DNA from: Alviniconcha marisindica
Taxonomy: Eukaryota; Mollusca; Gastropoda; Provannidae
DNA: 64,000 nucleotides
NCBI GenBank assembly: GCA_018857735.1
Contig: JABMCL010001305.1
Span: forward strand, 1,205,001-1,269,000
Direction of reading: 5' to 3'
In this document: piece after piece, positions 45,690-58,770 of the stretch
How the letters are laid out: the number at the start of each line of letters is the position of its first letter
Position numbering within the stretch: the first letter of the stretch is position 1
Notes under the pieces: model-generated
Databases searched by the model: none
What the model saw: only the letters and a program-made list of their open reading frames with translations
Told to the model about the DNA's origin: nothing
Program-made: the position numbers and the translations under genes

Positions 45690-46680
45690 AGACAACACTC
45701 TCTGTCAATCATGCAATCGGCATCGCAGAAAAGCAACACTCTCTGTCAACAGTGCAATCAGTATTGCAGAAAAGCAACACTCTCTCAACCGCACAATCAG
45801 TACTGCAGAAAGGCAACACTCTCTGTAATCAGTATTGCAGAAAGGCAACACTCTCTGTAATCAATATTGCAGAAAGGCAACACTCTGTAATCAGTATTGC
45901 AGAAAGGCAACACTCTCTGTCAACTGCACAATCAGTATTGCAGAAAGGCAACACTCTCTGTCAATCATGCAATTGGCATCGCAGAAAAGCAACACTCTCT
46001 ATCAACAATGCAATCAGTATTGCAGAAAAGCAACACTCTGTCAACCGCCCAATCAGTACTGCAGAAAGGCAACACTCTCTATAATCAGTATTGCAGAAAG
46101 GCAACACTCTCTGTAATCAGTATTGCAGAAAGGCAACACTCTCTGTCAACTGCACAATCAGTATTGCAGAAAGGCAACACTCTCTGTAATCAGTATTGCA
46201 GAATGGCAACACTCTCTGTCAACTGCACAATCAGTACTGCAGAAAGGCAACACTCTGTAATCAGTATTGCAGAAAGGCAACACTCTCTGTCAACTGTACA
46301 ATCAGTATTGCAGAAAGGCAACACTCTCTGTAATCAGTATTGCAGAAAGGCAACACTCTCTGTCAACTGTGCAGTCAGCATTGCCCAAAATGCAGTGCTG
46401 TCAACCTTGCTATCAGTATTGCAGAAATGCAATGCTCTGTCAACTGTGTAATCAGTATCTCAGAAAGGCAACACTCTCTGTCAACTGTGCAATCAGCATC
46501 GCCAAAAATGCAATGCTCTCTGTCAATCTTGCTATCAGTATTGCAAAAAGTCAACACTCTGTCAACTGTGCAATCAGCATCCCAGAAAGGCAATGCTCCC
46601 TGTCAACCTTGCTGTCAGTATGTCAAAAAGGCAACACTCTCTGTCAGCTGTGCAACCAGTATCCCGGAAATGCAACGTTC
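45690..46680. repeat. 31-45-bp minisatellite of variable unit length
   Basis: Units AATCAGTATTGCAGAAAGGC followed by AACACTCTCTGT, with or without a CAACTGCAC extension. Sequence is more regular on the left and more diverged on the right (for example CAGCATCGCCAAAAATGCAA). About 25 units. Plus-strand frames through it are artefacts. Confidence 0.92.
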
Positions 46681-47149
46681 ATCTCTTGCCTGCTGCTTGC
46701 AACAGTAAGTTAGTGCTGGGAGACCCTGTGGAATAATTTACTAATTGGATTTTACCATCCTGTCAACCATGCAGGGTCACCTCAACTCCATCCAGAGCAA
46801 ATGCACATTTGAAAACTCTTCTATCATATACATACAAACCCTTTCTCAAGTCAAATCTACAAAATCCATCCATGCACAAATACAAATTGTCCCTTCAATA
46901 ATTACTACCCTTGTTGGAAAAAAAAAGAAAAGCATATAAGTAATAAGGACAGGGCAATTTGGTATCAATGACCATTCCTAAATTTATCAACACAAGATTA
47001 CTGATTCATTTTAAATTGAAAAAAATAGAAAAGTAGACAGGAACGATATTAAAAAGAAAAGAAAAAAAGAAGTTTATCTGTATGGTAAAATTAGACAGAA
47101 AGGATTACTTAGTTTTATCAACTGTAACTAATCAGTTGTTAAAAAAACA

Positions 47150-47325
47150 CTTCATCATAGTTCAGGAGCTGTGTGAGTCGAGGTGGCCATCCTGGGCTGT
47201 CTGTCCTAATGAGCCTTCTGGTTTCCGTGGGCATAAAGCTATATTGAACCATGCTTCGGCACTGGTCTCAGTTTGTCCCTACTATGTCAACTGACATCTG
47301 AGGACATTAAGCAACACTACCTACC
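47150..47325 (-). repeat. Repeat B copy
   Basis: Complement of TTAATGTCCTCAGATGTCAG, TTGACATAGTAGGGACAAAC and GGCTCATTAGGACAGACAGC, matching the copies at 52281 and 55540. Confidence 0.7.
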
Positions 47326-48856
47326 TACCTAAACACTTCAGTAGTGCTCCACCAAAAGACTGTTTTGGTTGACTGGAAATTCAGAAACTGTAGATGCACT
47401 CAAACTCAAAGGTAACTTCACACTAATTACAGATCAACTGCCTTTAGACCTGAGACACCACTTTGTGGTTGTTTCTGTGGACACTCAAAGAACGGTCTGC
47501 TGCATGACTGTGCATGTTGTCACTGGAGATAATGCAGAGTGAAATCAACTGAAACTGAACCAAGGTGCACCAGTTTATACATTTGTACACCAGCATACTA
47601 TCCTGATTGGATCACCCACACACACACACACCCACACACAAATTCTAACAGCAAAAGCATGAGCGTAAGTTATCACAATCACATCTGTCTCCGTCAGGAG
47701 TAAAAACAAATAAAAGCAACAAGAACACATAATTATTGTTTGTTGGAGAACAGGGCAGACAACTAAAGACAAACTTCCAAACATGGAGGGTTTGGCATCT
47801 GAAAAGATGTAACTCACTGTCAAGAATCAAGACTAAACGACAAAGCAAAAACCAAGCAAAACAGGAAGAAAACAACTCTTCCAAACCAAAATTCAACGAG
47901 GAACAGTTACATAAAAGATACATTTTTCCTCAGAGTTTTATCTTCAAAGTCAGCAGCCTGTATGACTGAAAATGAAAGACATTATTTACACAAAAATGGC
48001 AAAAGATACTGACAAGCACTACAATACTACACCACAATCTTTAACAATGCAAAAAAATCAAAAGCCGACAACAAAACTGCAACTGTTACTTCAAAATGTT
48101 GAATTTTGCTAAAGCCTGGTCTTTTATGAAAACTGCTAACATAAATAAAAATCTGTAAATGTGTTCATACACATAGATAAACAAATTATGCTGCTCTGTG
48201 TTAAAGCTTGCTTCATTTCAACAGAGTTGTAACTTCCACACTATTCTGGTTTCTTTGTCTGTTAAAAAAAAGAAAGGTTTTTCTGTATGTAACTAGCCCA
48301 GTGCAGCACAATCTTTCAACATTAAGTCCTATTCACACAACTCTACATTTGCAGCCTGGCTAGAAATCAGTTACAAGAATACAGGTATTACCAATTCTGA
48401 GTGAACAGTCTGCTTCTAACAAAGAATACCCTTTGTTTCCGACTACTGTCAGAAACACTGATTTGGCTCTTTGAGTCATGGTCACTAATGTGTTGATTTT
48501 CAATCCTCCAATGTAACCTGGACAGTCACCAAGAGTCAGGTGAGATTTTATGACGGCAACTGTTTTCCTGTAGAGTGTCCCCCAACAATAAACTAGTGCA
48601 TCGCACAGAATAAGTAGGTCAGATATTAGGTTAGGTTTTGCACATGAATTTGTTTTCCTTTTTATATATTTTTTTCCAAAGCAACAGCCTTCACCTTGAC
48701 ACCAAAGGCAATGCCACTGGTAAGGCAAAAACAGTAACAATGTAGGAAGAGAAGTGTGTAGTGTGCAGCTTATACTGCATCATCAAAACACAAACATTTC
48801 TCAAGCAATTCAAAATGTACCAAAAAGAGCTAGAATGAATCCCAGAGTATGCCTGT

Positions 48857-49625
48857 CTACACAACTCGTGTTGCTCCAGGTGGCTGTGATGCAGGCTTGG
48901 CCTGCGGCACAAAGCGACTGTAGATATAGACAGCCAGAATAACTAGAGAGCCTCCTACTGTAAACTGCAAAGTCAGCTTGAAGTCAAAGAAATACATGGA
49001 GGCCACACATGACAGAATGATGGCCGCTGATGTGGCAAACCCTTTGAGGATGTTGTCAGCATACTTGACGACCACTGCTACCACCAGACCACCAAAAGAT
49101 TGCAAGCAGACCACAATCCACACAACATAGTCGAAGCCTGTGAAGAAACCTTTCTCCTTCACAGTTTCCGCATTCTGAACAAACATGGTGATGACGCTGA
49201 TGACCACGCCCATGGCTCCCAACTGAACATTGCGAAGCCACACCGACTGGCTCGTTCCTTTCAGGATCTTCTCAAAGTAGACACCAGCGAATCCAGACAG
49301 CACGCAAGAGATGCAGACAGCAATCAGTCCCTTGATGGGGTTCTGCTCCACCTTGGTCTCTGATTTCTTGCTGTCAGCCCCACTGGTGGACTCCAGCTGC
49401 ACGATGGAGACGCCAGCGAACAGAATGATGAGAGCAATCCACTGTAGGCCTGCCAGCTGCTTGCGCAACATCACCACTGAGAAAATGGCAGTTGTGAGGA
49501 TTTTCAGCTGGTACGTCACCTGGAACAAACCTCCGACTGTAAGGACCAAGACACCACAATACCACAGGCAGAGAGGGCTGTGTGCAAATGCTTGCTTGTG
49601 TGTGTGCTTTTACATATGTGTGTGT

Positions 49626-49680
<55 letters not shown>

Positions 49681-52600
49681 TCAAATCAAGTATTTCTTTA
49701 TTTCATTCAAAGGAAAACATGGGTGCCACACATAAATTACAAACACATACCCACATGTTCACCAGTCTTTTGCAAGCACAAATCTATATCTACAGTCCTG
49801 TGCATGCACACACATGTGTGTATGTACACGCATGTGTGTGCATGTGGATGTATGTTTGTAGATGTATCAGGGATCCCCCCAACAAAACAATCTGTGCGTA
49901 TTCACGTACTATGACCTCAAACTCATCCTTCTAGATTTCCACTCTGTGTTTAAAAATTACACTTTAAAATCCATAATCAGGATTGAAAATACCTCTTAAA
50001 AATGTCTTTAGCAGGTGATGATGACCACTGATCTTTCACCAAGACAATCAATCAAACATAATGCAATAAACCTTTGAAGCTGCGGTGAGGGAGAAAAAAA
50101 CCCCAGTGAGCTCAAGTGCAGTGTAAAAATGTCATAAATCCCAGAGATTAAAATGCTTTCTCAATGTTCATTGGCTGTTGCCTTTCATTTTATCCAATCA
50201 CATGAGCTGTGTATCTGAATACTGTGTGTCGGTTTTTACTGCAATGGCGCTGAAAGCATGGCTAACCAGTGCACCAAACTGAAAGCAAAAGGACCCTGAA
50301 GATTCAGCTAACACATTTACTCAACCAGCGAACCCAACTTCAGTAGGCCTGAAGCAAACCAGCAAACCCAACTTCAGCAGGCCTGCAGCAAAAATTAAGA
50401 GTCCTAAGACTCATACTTGTAGTTCACAGTGTTGTAGGAGTGCACGGCTATGCGAATTTGATTCGGCTATTCTACAAGGACAGCCGAACAGTGAAGTGCC
50501 ATGCTTGCACAGAAGTGATCTGAGGTTGTGTTCCAATAATTAAGCATTATATGACATTTTTTCAGCATTCAGTGCTGACAAGAGCTGAAAAAAGAAGAGA
50601 CCACAAGACTGCAGAAACCATTCAATACATCAGAAAGTATGAACTAAATCAGAATGCATCAAATAATCAAGCAAAAAGTGGGCTAACGGCACACTTTATT
50701 AGCTTTACCACAATTATTACCTGGAATGTTGCAGCCTCCAAATTGGACACAGCGATATAGAGCAAGTTGTTCTGAATAACGTAGATGAAGGATGGAATGG
50801 ACACCTTCAGACAATCCATGGGTTGCAAAACAATGTTCTCATACAGATGTTTCAGCCACAAGTCCACACGCTTCTCCTGTAAAAGCAGTATTTTTTTTCA
50901 TTTTTCATTTTTCATTTTTAAAATTTAAATATCACACACACACACACAAAGTAGTAGTAGTAGTAATTAGATTTTAACGTCCTGTCAACCACACAGTGTC
51001 ACCTCAGGACAGTCAAACTCAGGTCATAAGCAAATACACATTTCTGAACTCTTCTCACATATCAACCCTCTGCCAAGTCAGTCTACAAAACTACACATAA
51101 AGAATCTAGTTACTTCTCTGAGATTTTACAACATAATTATGATCATCCTCTTTTTCTTTTTTATACGTGATAAATGTATGTCTAAAATACAGAGAAAAAA
51201 GATCACATGAGAAAACTGTGTGAACGTATATTATTTCTATAGCTTATCAGTAATATCGCTATAAAAAAATCAAAATTATACAATTCAGCAAGTCATTGTC
51301 ACAAATTATAAACTCGGTAGTATGTCCTTAATTTTTATTATTTTTTAAATCTGCTCATCCACACAAATTAAACTCCTTTTGCCCAACTTGTGACTGTTAA
51401 ATCAAATGGAAATCCTACCCGTGAAAAAATTGAAAAACAAAAAACAAAAACAAAAAAACAAAAAACACCCCAAAAACAAACACAGAACAGATTAAGCATG
51501 CATGACATTGATTGATTCATGATCGCTTATATAGCGCTATTCTCCACTCTCTTGAGCAGACTCACTGCGCTCGCATGTGGTTCTACGTGAGTGATTAGCT
51601 TTTCATAGCGCATTTTTTGGATATCCACCGAAGTGGTGTACTTACAGCGCTGACATGGCTGGTGCCACATGAAACTGCAGCCGTCTCGGCGCAAGTTCTG
51701 TGTACATACACCATGCACCATGTCACTTCATGCAAAGCCACATACGTAAGGTGTATGCGTGTTTTAGCTGTAACCTGCCACCTGCACTTTTGGCAGAATG
51801 ACAGGGGTCTTTTACAAGCTACTGCGGTAACACGGGGGTGGAACGGATACCAAAATAAGAGTCAGCACAGAAAGTCGACGCTGGAGAAGAAAATTCTCCC
51901 GCCGCTCCTGCTGGGATTCGAACCAGCGACCTTTCAATCACGAGTCAGTCCGCTCTAACCACTGAGCTATCCCCGCCCCGTAAAGGGTAATAGTATATTT
52001 TCTGAATCAATCCTGACATTGCACATTTTAAAGGCAATTACCTGGTACAGTATGATGGCAAGACTTGTGAACAGCTTGAGTGTCTCTGACAGCACTACAG
52101 CTGCCGTGGCAAGGAACATGTCACCCACACGTGTGCGCACATAGCGCATGACAAGAATGAGAGCAGCATTTTGCAGAGTCAGAAGCACCAAACTCAGGTA
52201 CTTCAAAAACTCTGGTGTTTGGCCACCTGCAAAATAATCAGACATTTTCTGCACAACAGTAGAAGAGCCGCTGACAAGATGATGATGATGATGAATGTCC
52301 TCAGATGTCAGTTGACATATTAGGGACAAGTTGTGACCAATGTCAAAGCACGGTGCAATAGTTCTTTACGTCCACGGAAACCCAGAAGGCTCGTTAGGAC
52401 GGACAGTCCAGGACGTCCACCTCGACTCACCCACAGCTCCTGAACTATCCCGCTGACAAGAACCCTGAATGACCCAAATAACTATTTAAGCTAGATTAAA
52501 ACTTAAAGGTTTAAAGTTTAACTGCTTAATTTCTGACCTAAATATATGTATTTAAAAACTACTTGTTTCATTTTTGACCCAAATTATTATTCAAACTATG

Positions 52601-55600
52601 GCTACCTCTACAGTCTATTTCATTTATTTCAAATTGAACCAAAGTTTGGTTTAATTATGAATAAAAAATAATGCAGGTTGACCCGATGATCCTCAGCTTC
52701 TTCTCTGGCCTGTTGCTCTCATTTAACCATTAACAGACTTGTAAAAAACATGTCAAGACCTTTCAGTAAAATATAAACTTGATGCCTGAACAGCTGTGCT
52801 GAAGTGAGTTTTGTGGTAATAAAACTAATAAAGTAATATATCTATGTCTATAAATAATTATAATAAACACTTTCAAGCAAAATCTTAACTCCTTGCAGTT
52901 GTTTCCCTTGAACTTCGATCACCAGTGATCGATGGACAAACTTGCCATTTTAGCAGTTAAAAAAACGAACCTAGTATTTTTCTGTGAGAAATACATCAAG
53001 GAAACTCAGTCTGGGCAGTTTCTGTGCAAAACGACGTCATTTAGATTATTTTCTGATTAAAATTATGCAATGCAAATGCATCATGCAGCATTTTCCCTTT
53101 TGCCACCATTTTCGATTTTGTTTGAGTTCAGTGTACACAGTGCGAGCATATATTAGGCAAAAATGAGTTCTGAAGAGTCTTCTGACAGTGCAATGCCATA
53201 CGATAGTTCTGATGAGGAGGTCTGGGAGAAAGAGGAGGTGAGCGGAGATGACAGTGACGGCGGACCTGGATTTTCAGCTCCAACTCAACAGGCACCTAGC
53301 CTTCACGTGGTGTAAGTACTTTGTTTACACTCATCTCTCAGTGAAATAATGACATTTCTTCATGTTCTCATCAAAAACTACAACATTATAGTACTGGGAC
53401 TGATATTTATGCTTGCTGCTTCGGTTTTCAAGCCCGAACAGTATGACCTGAAAGATTTCACCTGTGAAATTTACAGAAACGAGTGGATAGGCGAGATTGA
53501 CCTTTGAACCTTGTTCTATGTTTCAGGTCTAGTCCATCAGTCAAACGTAGCTTGTGCTTGTGACAGTTAGGTTAGTGACTTAGATTTATCTGCCATTTTA
53601 CACTCTCAGTTTCCTTCTTCTTTTATAAAACAAGAATGCCACTTTCACAAGTGTTTTTACATTTCAATTTTTACTTTGTTACACTTACAGAGACCAAGGC
53701 TACAACACGCAGGACTCGGGGACAAGGAACCCCCTGCCCCCCTTGCACCCTGCTCGTCCAGCTGGTGTCTACATCGAGGACTGCAAGACCTATGCTGACA
53801 TCGGCATGTTTCTGCGTCCCATGGACTTTTTTAAACTGTTTTTTACCCCTTGCCTGATAGGCATGTTGTGTACTTACACAAATGATTATGCAAATACTGT
53901 TGGGCCCTAGAAACCTTCCCTCTACCAGTCATGGAGTAACACCTACCCTGAAGAGTTTTATCATTTTATTGGTCTTTTGATGTACATGAGTATAGTTCAG
54001 GTTCCAAATACTGAGAAGTACTGGTCCAAAAAATCCCTCTACCATGGTTTGTGGGCACGCAGCTTTATGGTTAAACAACAATTCAAACAACTGATGTCAT
54101 TTCTGAAAATTTCCAATGTACGAACTGAAGATCCAGATGATAAACTTTCCAAAACAAGATTTCTTTCTGTCTATGCAGTGGAGGGACAAAAAAGTTGTTT
54201 CATTCCTGTCTTCAATGCATCATGCAGACAGGTTCAGTTTTGCTCACAGAAGATCCAAAGTCAACGGAGAGTACAGAACATTAAATGTTAGGCAATCAAA
54301 ACTGGTGAAAGTTTATAATGCATACATGGGAGGGGTAGACAAAAATGATCAGTTGATAAATATAACACTTTGCGTAAAACAAATAAATGGTGGAAAACTC
54401 TCTTTTACCACTTTCTTGATGTTGCATGTGTGAATGCATTTATCTTGTTTGAAGATTTCTGAAAGCAGCATCCAGATATACCAGAACTACAAAGACCTGA
54501 CAGATATGGACAACTAGACTTTACAACAGAGTTGATTATGCAGCTTGCAGATCTCGATGTTCCTCTTGTTTCAAAAAAACATGTGTTCACAATGGTCGAT
54601 GCATTCTATTATAATTATCCCTGTTAAGCCCAAGGAAAGAAAAAATTGTAAAAAATGTTACAAAGAGAAAGAGAAACAGAAAGAGCAGAAAACAAATGTC
54701 AAATGTATGGGCTGTGAGACTTACCTGTGTTTCCAGAGTGATAGAAACTGTCTACTCAGTTTTCATGAGTGTTAGTGTAACTGTAATTCACTGTAAATGT
54801 GTAATGTGTGTGCATATGTTGTGCTCCATTTTCAATGGTTGCCATGCTTGAACATTATGAAATCTGTGATTCCAGGGATTGTGAAAACATGTCAGTGTTA
54901 TAACAAATGTAATATCTATTGCATATTGCCTTGTGGTGTTGAGCATTAGCCTTATTACTGCCGTGATGTTTTCATGTGGTTTGGTGAAACTGATTTTGGT
55001 AAGCTTCCATTTCTGGAGCATAAAATCTATAAATATTGACTTACATGTGTAAAACTTGGTTTGTTTGATGGGGCAATGGTTCTTGTTCAATAATAATCAG
55101 CTGCTGTTGAACTAGGACTGATATCCTATTTTTGTTTGTTCATTATGAAAGATGAATGAGTGAATGTGCAGGTGCAATTTCTATTTTTAGTAACAGTCAA
55201 AGTCACATGACAACACATTGAATAACGCAATTTATAAAACATAAACTTGAATTTAAAAGCCCATCCATTTCTGCACATTTTGATATATTACAAACACATT
55301 TTTATCCTTATAATTTCTTTGAGCACATGAAAAACATTCATAGAGAATAGGTACAAAAGTGTCAAAATCACAAGAACTGTGGAGAGCTACGAACCAGGCA
55401 CCTGCCTCTTCATAAAAAATAAAAAAACTGTTTATTTCTGTTAGGCTATGTAACATTACTATCATACTATGTAACATTACATCAATTTATCATTTAAAAT
55501 AATTTCAACTGACTTCTTTTATTGTTTAAATTTTCATCAGTTGGTGAAGTGATGCTTAATGTCCTCACTGAGATGTCAGTTGACATATTAGGGACAAGTT

Positions 55601-56377
55601 GTGACCAATGCCGAAGCACGGTGCAATAATTCTTTACGTCCACCGAAAACAGAAGGCTCGTTAGGACGGACAGCCCAGGACGGCCACCTCGACTCTCACA
55701 CAGCTCCTGAACTATGTCATCAGTTGGTCTTTCAGATGTTTAGTCTTCTGATTATATTGCATATACTTGTCTGGTGTCTTCCAGGAGTACAACTGTACAT
55801 AAAACCATCAAAATGTAAGTTTGCTTGGTATCGCTACATGTGCCACGTGTATTGTGAACAGCAATCGATTTTCTGACACAGTGACAGTCAAGGCAAGTTG
55901 AAAGAGAATGCCAGTCCCTCCTATTCCCAAAAATTCATTGCAACATAATAGCGATGCCGGTATTGTACTTAAGTAACGACTTCTTAAAATCCACACATAA
56001 TTCTCTTCATAGAAACGCCACAGTAATTCGTTATAACTTGGAACAAACAGCTTTAAGTCTCTGTGGATAATCAAAATTTTGTTTGTAGTTTATGATAGAG
56101 CCGCTACTAAATTTGTCGTCTGCAAGCATGTGCGTGAAGACCTAGTCGCTCCCACAATTACGCTAGGCCGAACAAACACTTGATCTACAGCTGAGTAGTA
56201 CTAGTAGTTCAGTACATTCTTGAACAAATGATTTTAATGTACGTCTGTAAATACGACATAATTACCTGGCCCGCCGTTCCCTTTCGCGCTCCCCATTTGT
56301 TTGGAACTTGTCCGATTGTCGACGACGACAGCCTCCTGGTCTCGCGATTTCTCGCTCACTAGAAACGCAACAGACAT
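48857..56377 (-). CDS. SLC35A2: UDP-galactose/UDP-N-acetylgalactosamine transporter-like, four coding exons
   Basis: Exons (minus): 56377-56266, 52226-52042, 50876-50721, 49519-48857, phases 1, 0, 0, giving 371 residues. It is a Golgi multipass nucleotide-sugar/UMP antiporter (drug/metabolite transporter fold, about ten helices). Evidence: [15 protein letters not shown] in exon 2, [19 protein letters not shown] in exon 3, [20 protein letters not shown] across the exon 3/4 junction, [15 protein letters not shown], and [13 protein letters not shown] at about 303-315. The GD.F.AT.AVV and SCVAS.Y.FDF features fit the SLC35A2/insect Ugalt branch better than SLC35A3. Start uncertain: ATGs in frame at 56425, 56377 and 56296; the last (AAATGGGG context) would give 344 residues and lacks the unusual acidic N-terminal segment. 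The promoter is shared with CHCHD4. Confidence 0.92.
49620..49680. repeat. (GT)n microsatellite in SLC35A2 intron 3
   Basis: About 58 bp of GT, starting roughly 100 bp upstream (in transcript sense) of exon 4. Confidence 0.96.
51513..51979 (-). mobile_element. Full-length tRNA-derived SINE-A in SLC35A2 intron 2
   Basis: The minus strand starts with GGGGATAGCTCAGTGGTTAG (A box), then GCTGGTTCGAATCCCAGC (B box with a paired T stem). The body passes GGCAGGTTACAGCTAAAAC and CACCACTTCGGTGGATATCC, and the tail is AATAGCGCTATATAAGCGAT with ATCA repeats. About 465 bp. It is the best-preserved copy and defines the family seen at 10047, 15620 and 32655. The tRNA-like head has no proper acceptor stem and is not a tRNA gene. 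Confidence 0.85.
52281..52450 (+). repeat. Repeat B copy in SLC35A2 intron 1
   Basis: AATGTCCTCAGATGTCAGTT, CATATTAGGGACAAGTTGTG, GGCTCGTTAGGACGGACAG and CCCACAGCTCCTGAACTATC. Very similar to 55540-55715. Confidence 0.75.
52885..54776 (+). pseudogene. Dead piggyBac transposase (PGBD-like) in SLC35A2 intron 1
   Basis: A possible left end TTAACTCCTTGCAGTTG lies at 52885. The frame starts at 53163 with an acidic [18 protein letters not shown] segment, then probably an intron (GTAAGT near 53312 to TTACAG near 53690). Next come [22 protein letters not shown] and TNDYA, an in-frame TAG near 53908, then the [14 protein letters not shown] block. Around 54175 the reading jumps frame to [30 protein letters not shown] and, after further breaks, [10 protein letters not shown]. 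The C-terminal Cys-rich zinc domain (CKKCYK...CMGCETYLC...C...H) ends at 54776. The central part with the catalytic aspartates is deleted. It runs antisense to the host gene. Confidence 0.85.
55540..55715 (+). repeat. Repeat B copy in SLC35A2 intron 1
   Basis: ATGCTTAATGTCCTCACTGA, TTGACATATTAGGGACAAGT, CTTTACGTCCACCG and CACACAGCTCCTGAACTATG. Confidence 0.75.
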
Positions 56378-56743
56378 GTCTATGTAGCAGCCGATCCTTT
56401 CACACTGTTGAAGATCCACGAACAACTACGCGCAGACACTTACTTTGGCAATCTGATTATCATAGATCTAACCAATGGCTAAAACTGTGCATCCTAACAC
56501 AAAGAAAACGAAGACTGAACTTTTATGACTTCTGAAACTATTCTCAGCAGCTGATTCCGTTCCGGGTTTTTTTTTCTTCTTCTTTTTTCCCCCCCTCTTA
56601 TTTTCCGACTTTTTACTGTCGCGTTCGTTTCCGGATCCGGCGGCATCCGCATGCGCACCGACATTAGTTTGCCATGTGAAGTAGGCTAACTTACATTCGT
56701 TCTTTGCGTGTTTTAAGAAAAAAAGAATAATCAAAACTACATC
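56378..56743. promoter_or_regulatory. Bidirectional promoter between SLC35A2 (-) and CHCHD4 (+)
   Basis: The two start codons diverge across about 370 bp with no TATA box. TCCGCATGCGCA at 56646-56657 differs by one base from the NRF-1 palindrome YGCGCAYGCGCR, and TTTCCGGATCCGG lies just left of it (ETS-like). NRF-1 commonly controls nuclear genes for mitochondrial proteins, which suits CHCHD4. Confidence 0.6.
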
Positions 56744-58719
56744 ATGTCTTACTGCAAGCAAGAAGGTAAGATGTCCAGCGTTAATGTTTTGCATATGTAT
56801 CTGTTTCAGATCGTTCACATCTAATTCAAAAACGTTTTTTCGGCGAGAGGACAAGAGGTCGCTCATAGTCATAGCTGATGTAACTTGTAGTTGTACCTTT
56901 GGGTAACTTAGTCTAGGGATCTAATTTAGTAATTGATTTAACTGTAATTATTCAGCTCTTGTGCTTTATTCAAGTGCATTTGCCGTCTTTGCAAAGTTAC
57001 AGGCGTCTTGCTACCTTGGACTTGGAGGCCAACGGAAATTCCAGGGACATTTTATAAACGCTGTTTTGGGTCATAAATTTCTTATAATTTATATGTAACA
57101 CTGAACAGGATCGTACGGTCTAGTAACCTAGAGAATGAAGCCAAAATATTCAAGAAATAGTAAGTACTGTGTTTGTCATATATATGCTTATTTGTTGGAA
57201 TATAATCACCGATCACTTTTGTGCAAGCACTGCAATTCGTTTTTTGTTTTGTTTTTGTTGTTTTTAATTTCACAAAAACTGTAACAAGCATCTCAGAATA
57301 CAAAAAAACAAAACAAAACAAAAACGAAGAGAATACACAGTGGAGAAAGAAGAAAAGAAAATTAACAACAACAACAAAGACGCAACTGGACAGTACATCA
57401 GTACACCAAAGGACCCTGCATGGGACAATGGGTGATGTCTCATGTACGCACACACAGTGACACACACGCACACTGCACATGACACACACGCACTCACACA
57501 CACACACACACACTATTTTCTTCCTTTAGTCAAATTAAAATCCCAGGCCTGATGTATTTAATAATGTAATAATTATAATATATAATTTATTATAATTATA
57601 TAAATATAATACTTTATTTCCACATCTCTAATGTTGAACACACAGATTCATGATTAACATGACATCATAACTAATGTTTTTTGTGAACATGTTTGTCTGC
57701 AGGCAAAGATGAAATCATCTTTGTTACGAGAGAAGATATGAGTGAACCCAGTAAGGCCATCATCAAAGTGGATGAAGATGATGCAGATGAACCAGGTTAA
57801 TAAATTTGATGTCTGATGTTTATCCCAAAGATATTTCCATCTTTGTTATTTTTCTGTTTCCAGTTTGTGTGCCCTTTTTCTGTCTGTCTTGCCCTTCCCC
57901 CCTCCCTTTATATAATTTATATAATTTAGCAGTTTTAACTAAGTAATAAAGTAGTTGTTTTTGAGCAGGAATACAGGAACAAGTTTGTGTGGGCCAAGGT
58001 CAAATAAGGAACGTTTGTGCGATAATGGTAGACTACAAAATTTTAGATTCTGTTTGTTTGAAATGTATGTTAATGTGGTTTTGTCATATGATGTTTGTGC
58101 AATGCAGAGAGTTTAACTGGTTAGAGAACAGTACTTTATAAGATTTTTTAAATAATTGTATTAATTTATAATTATTATTATTCAGTTTATATTTAACTTA
58201 AATAGCGTGCACCAAGTCATGTACTATATATATATATATATTATGTCTATTTATGAATAATAATTACAAATGATTTCATAATTTATTGTTTGAATTGTGA
58301 ACATTTGCTTCTGTGCTTAACTTTTAAAAATAAGTGAAAGTTTCTTGTGTTTTTTATAATGACAATTGACATTTAAAATTTTAGATTGTAATCAGTAATG
58401 TGTTGCAATATGTTTTAAATCTGTTCTTAATCTTATTAATGATTTTTTCTCTGCCAAACTCTTTGTCCTGAGGTGACTGCATTTGACAGGATGTTTAAAT
58501 CCAAGAACTGACTTTCTCTCAAGCTCAGAAATTTGTTCTTGTCCCAGTTGAAACAGCAGAAAATTTGTGACTTCATTTGTTGTTGTTTTTAATAATAAAT
58601 TTCATAACTAGCAGTAGCAACCCAAACATTTAAAGTCAGGCTGCAGTCTCAGCCATTTCTTATCTGAACTCTCTGAAGGTGTGACAGCAGGACCACACAT
58701 TCCTGATCACTGTAGCTCT

Positions 58720-58770
<51 letters not shown>

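Larger units (their letters stand above)
36790..48856. other. Intergenic region between CERK and SLC35A2
   Basis: Twelve kb without a recognised gene. The right end (about 47330-48856) is probably the SLC35A2 3' UTR, including a 126-codon minus frame at 48360-48740 that I could not assign. 37740-39000, 40000-40470, 41470-43180 and 44000-45420 are AT-rich; a short diverged tandem with AGTCTAAAGTTAGCATGTC lies at 44390-44590. Confidence 0.5.

Noticed and set aside
45420..45698. 92-codon minus frame (GRSYSIRDTTESLVLTDVLN)
   Set aside because: It looks protein-like, but its start runs into the adjacent minisatellite and no convincing splice sites or family were found.
48360..48740. 126-codon minus frame as an extra exon
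   Set aside because: It lies directly downstream of the SLC35A2 stop codon on the same strand and matches no recognised protein; more likely 3' UTR.
51896..51979. tRNA gene (clear A and B boxes, paired D and T arms)
   Set aside because: The acceptor stem does not close and the sequence continues into a repeated SINE body found in several places, so it is a SINE head.
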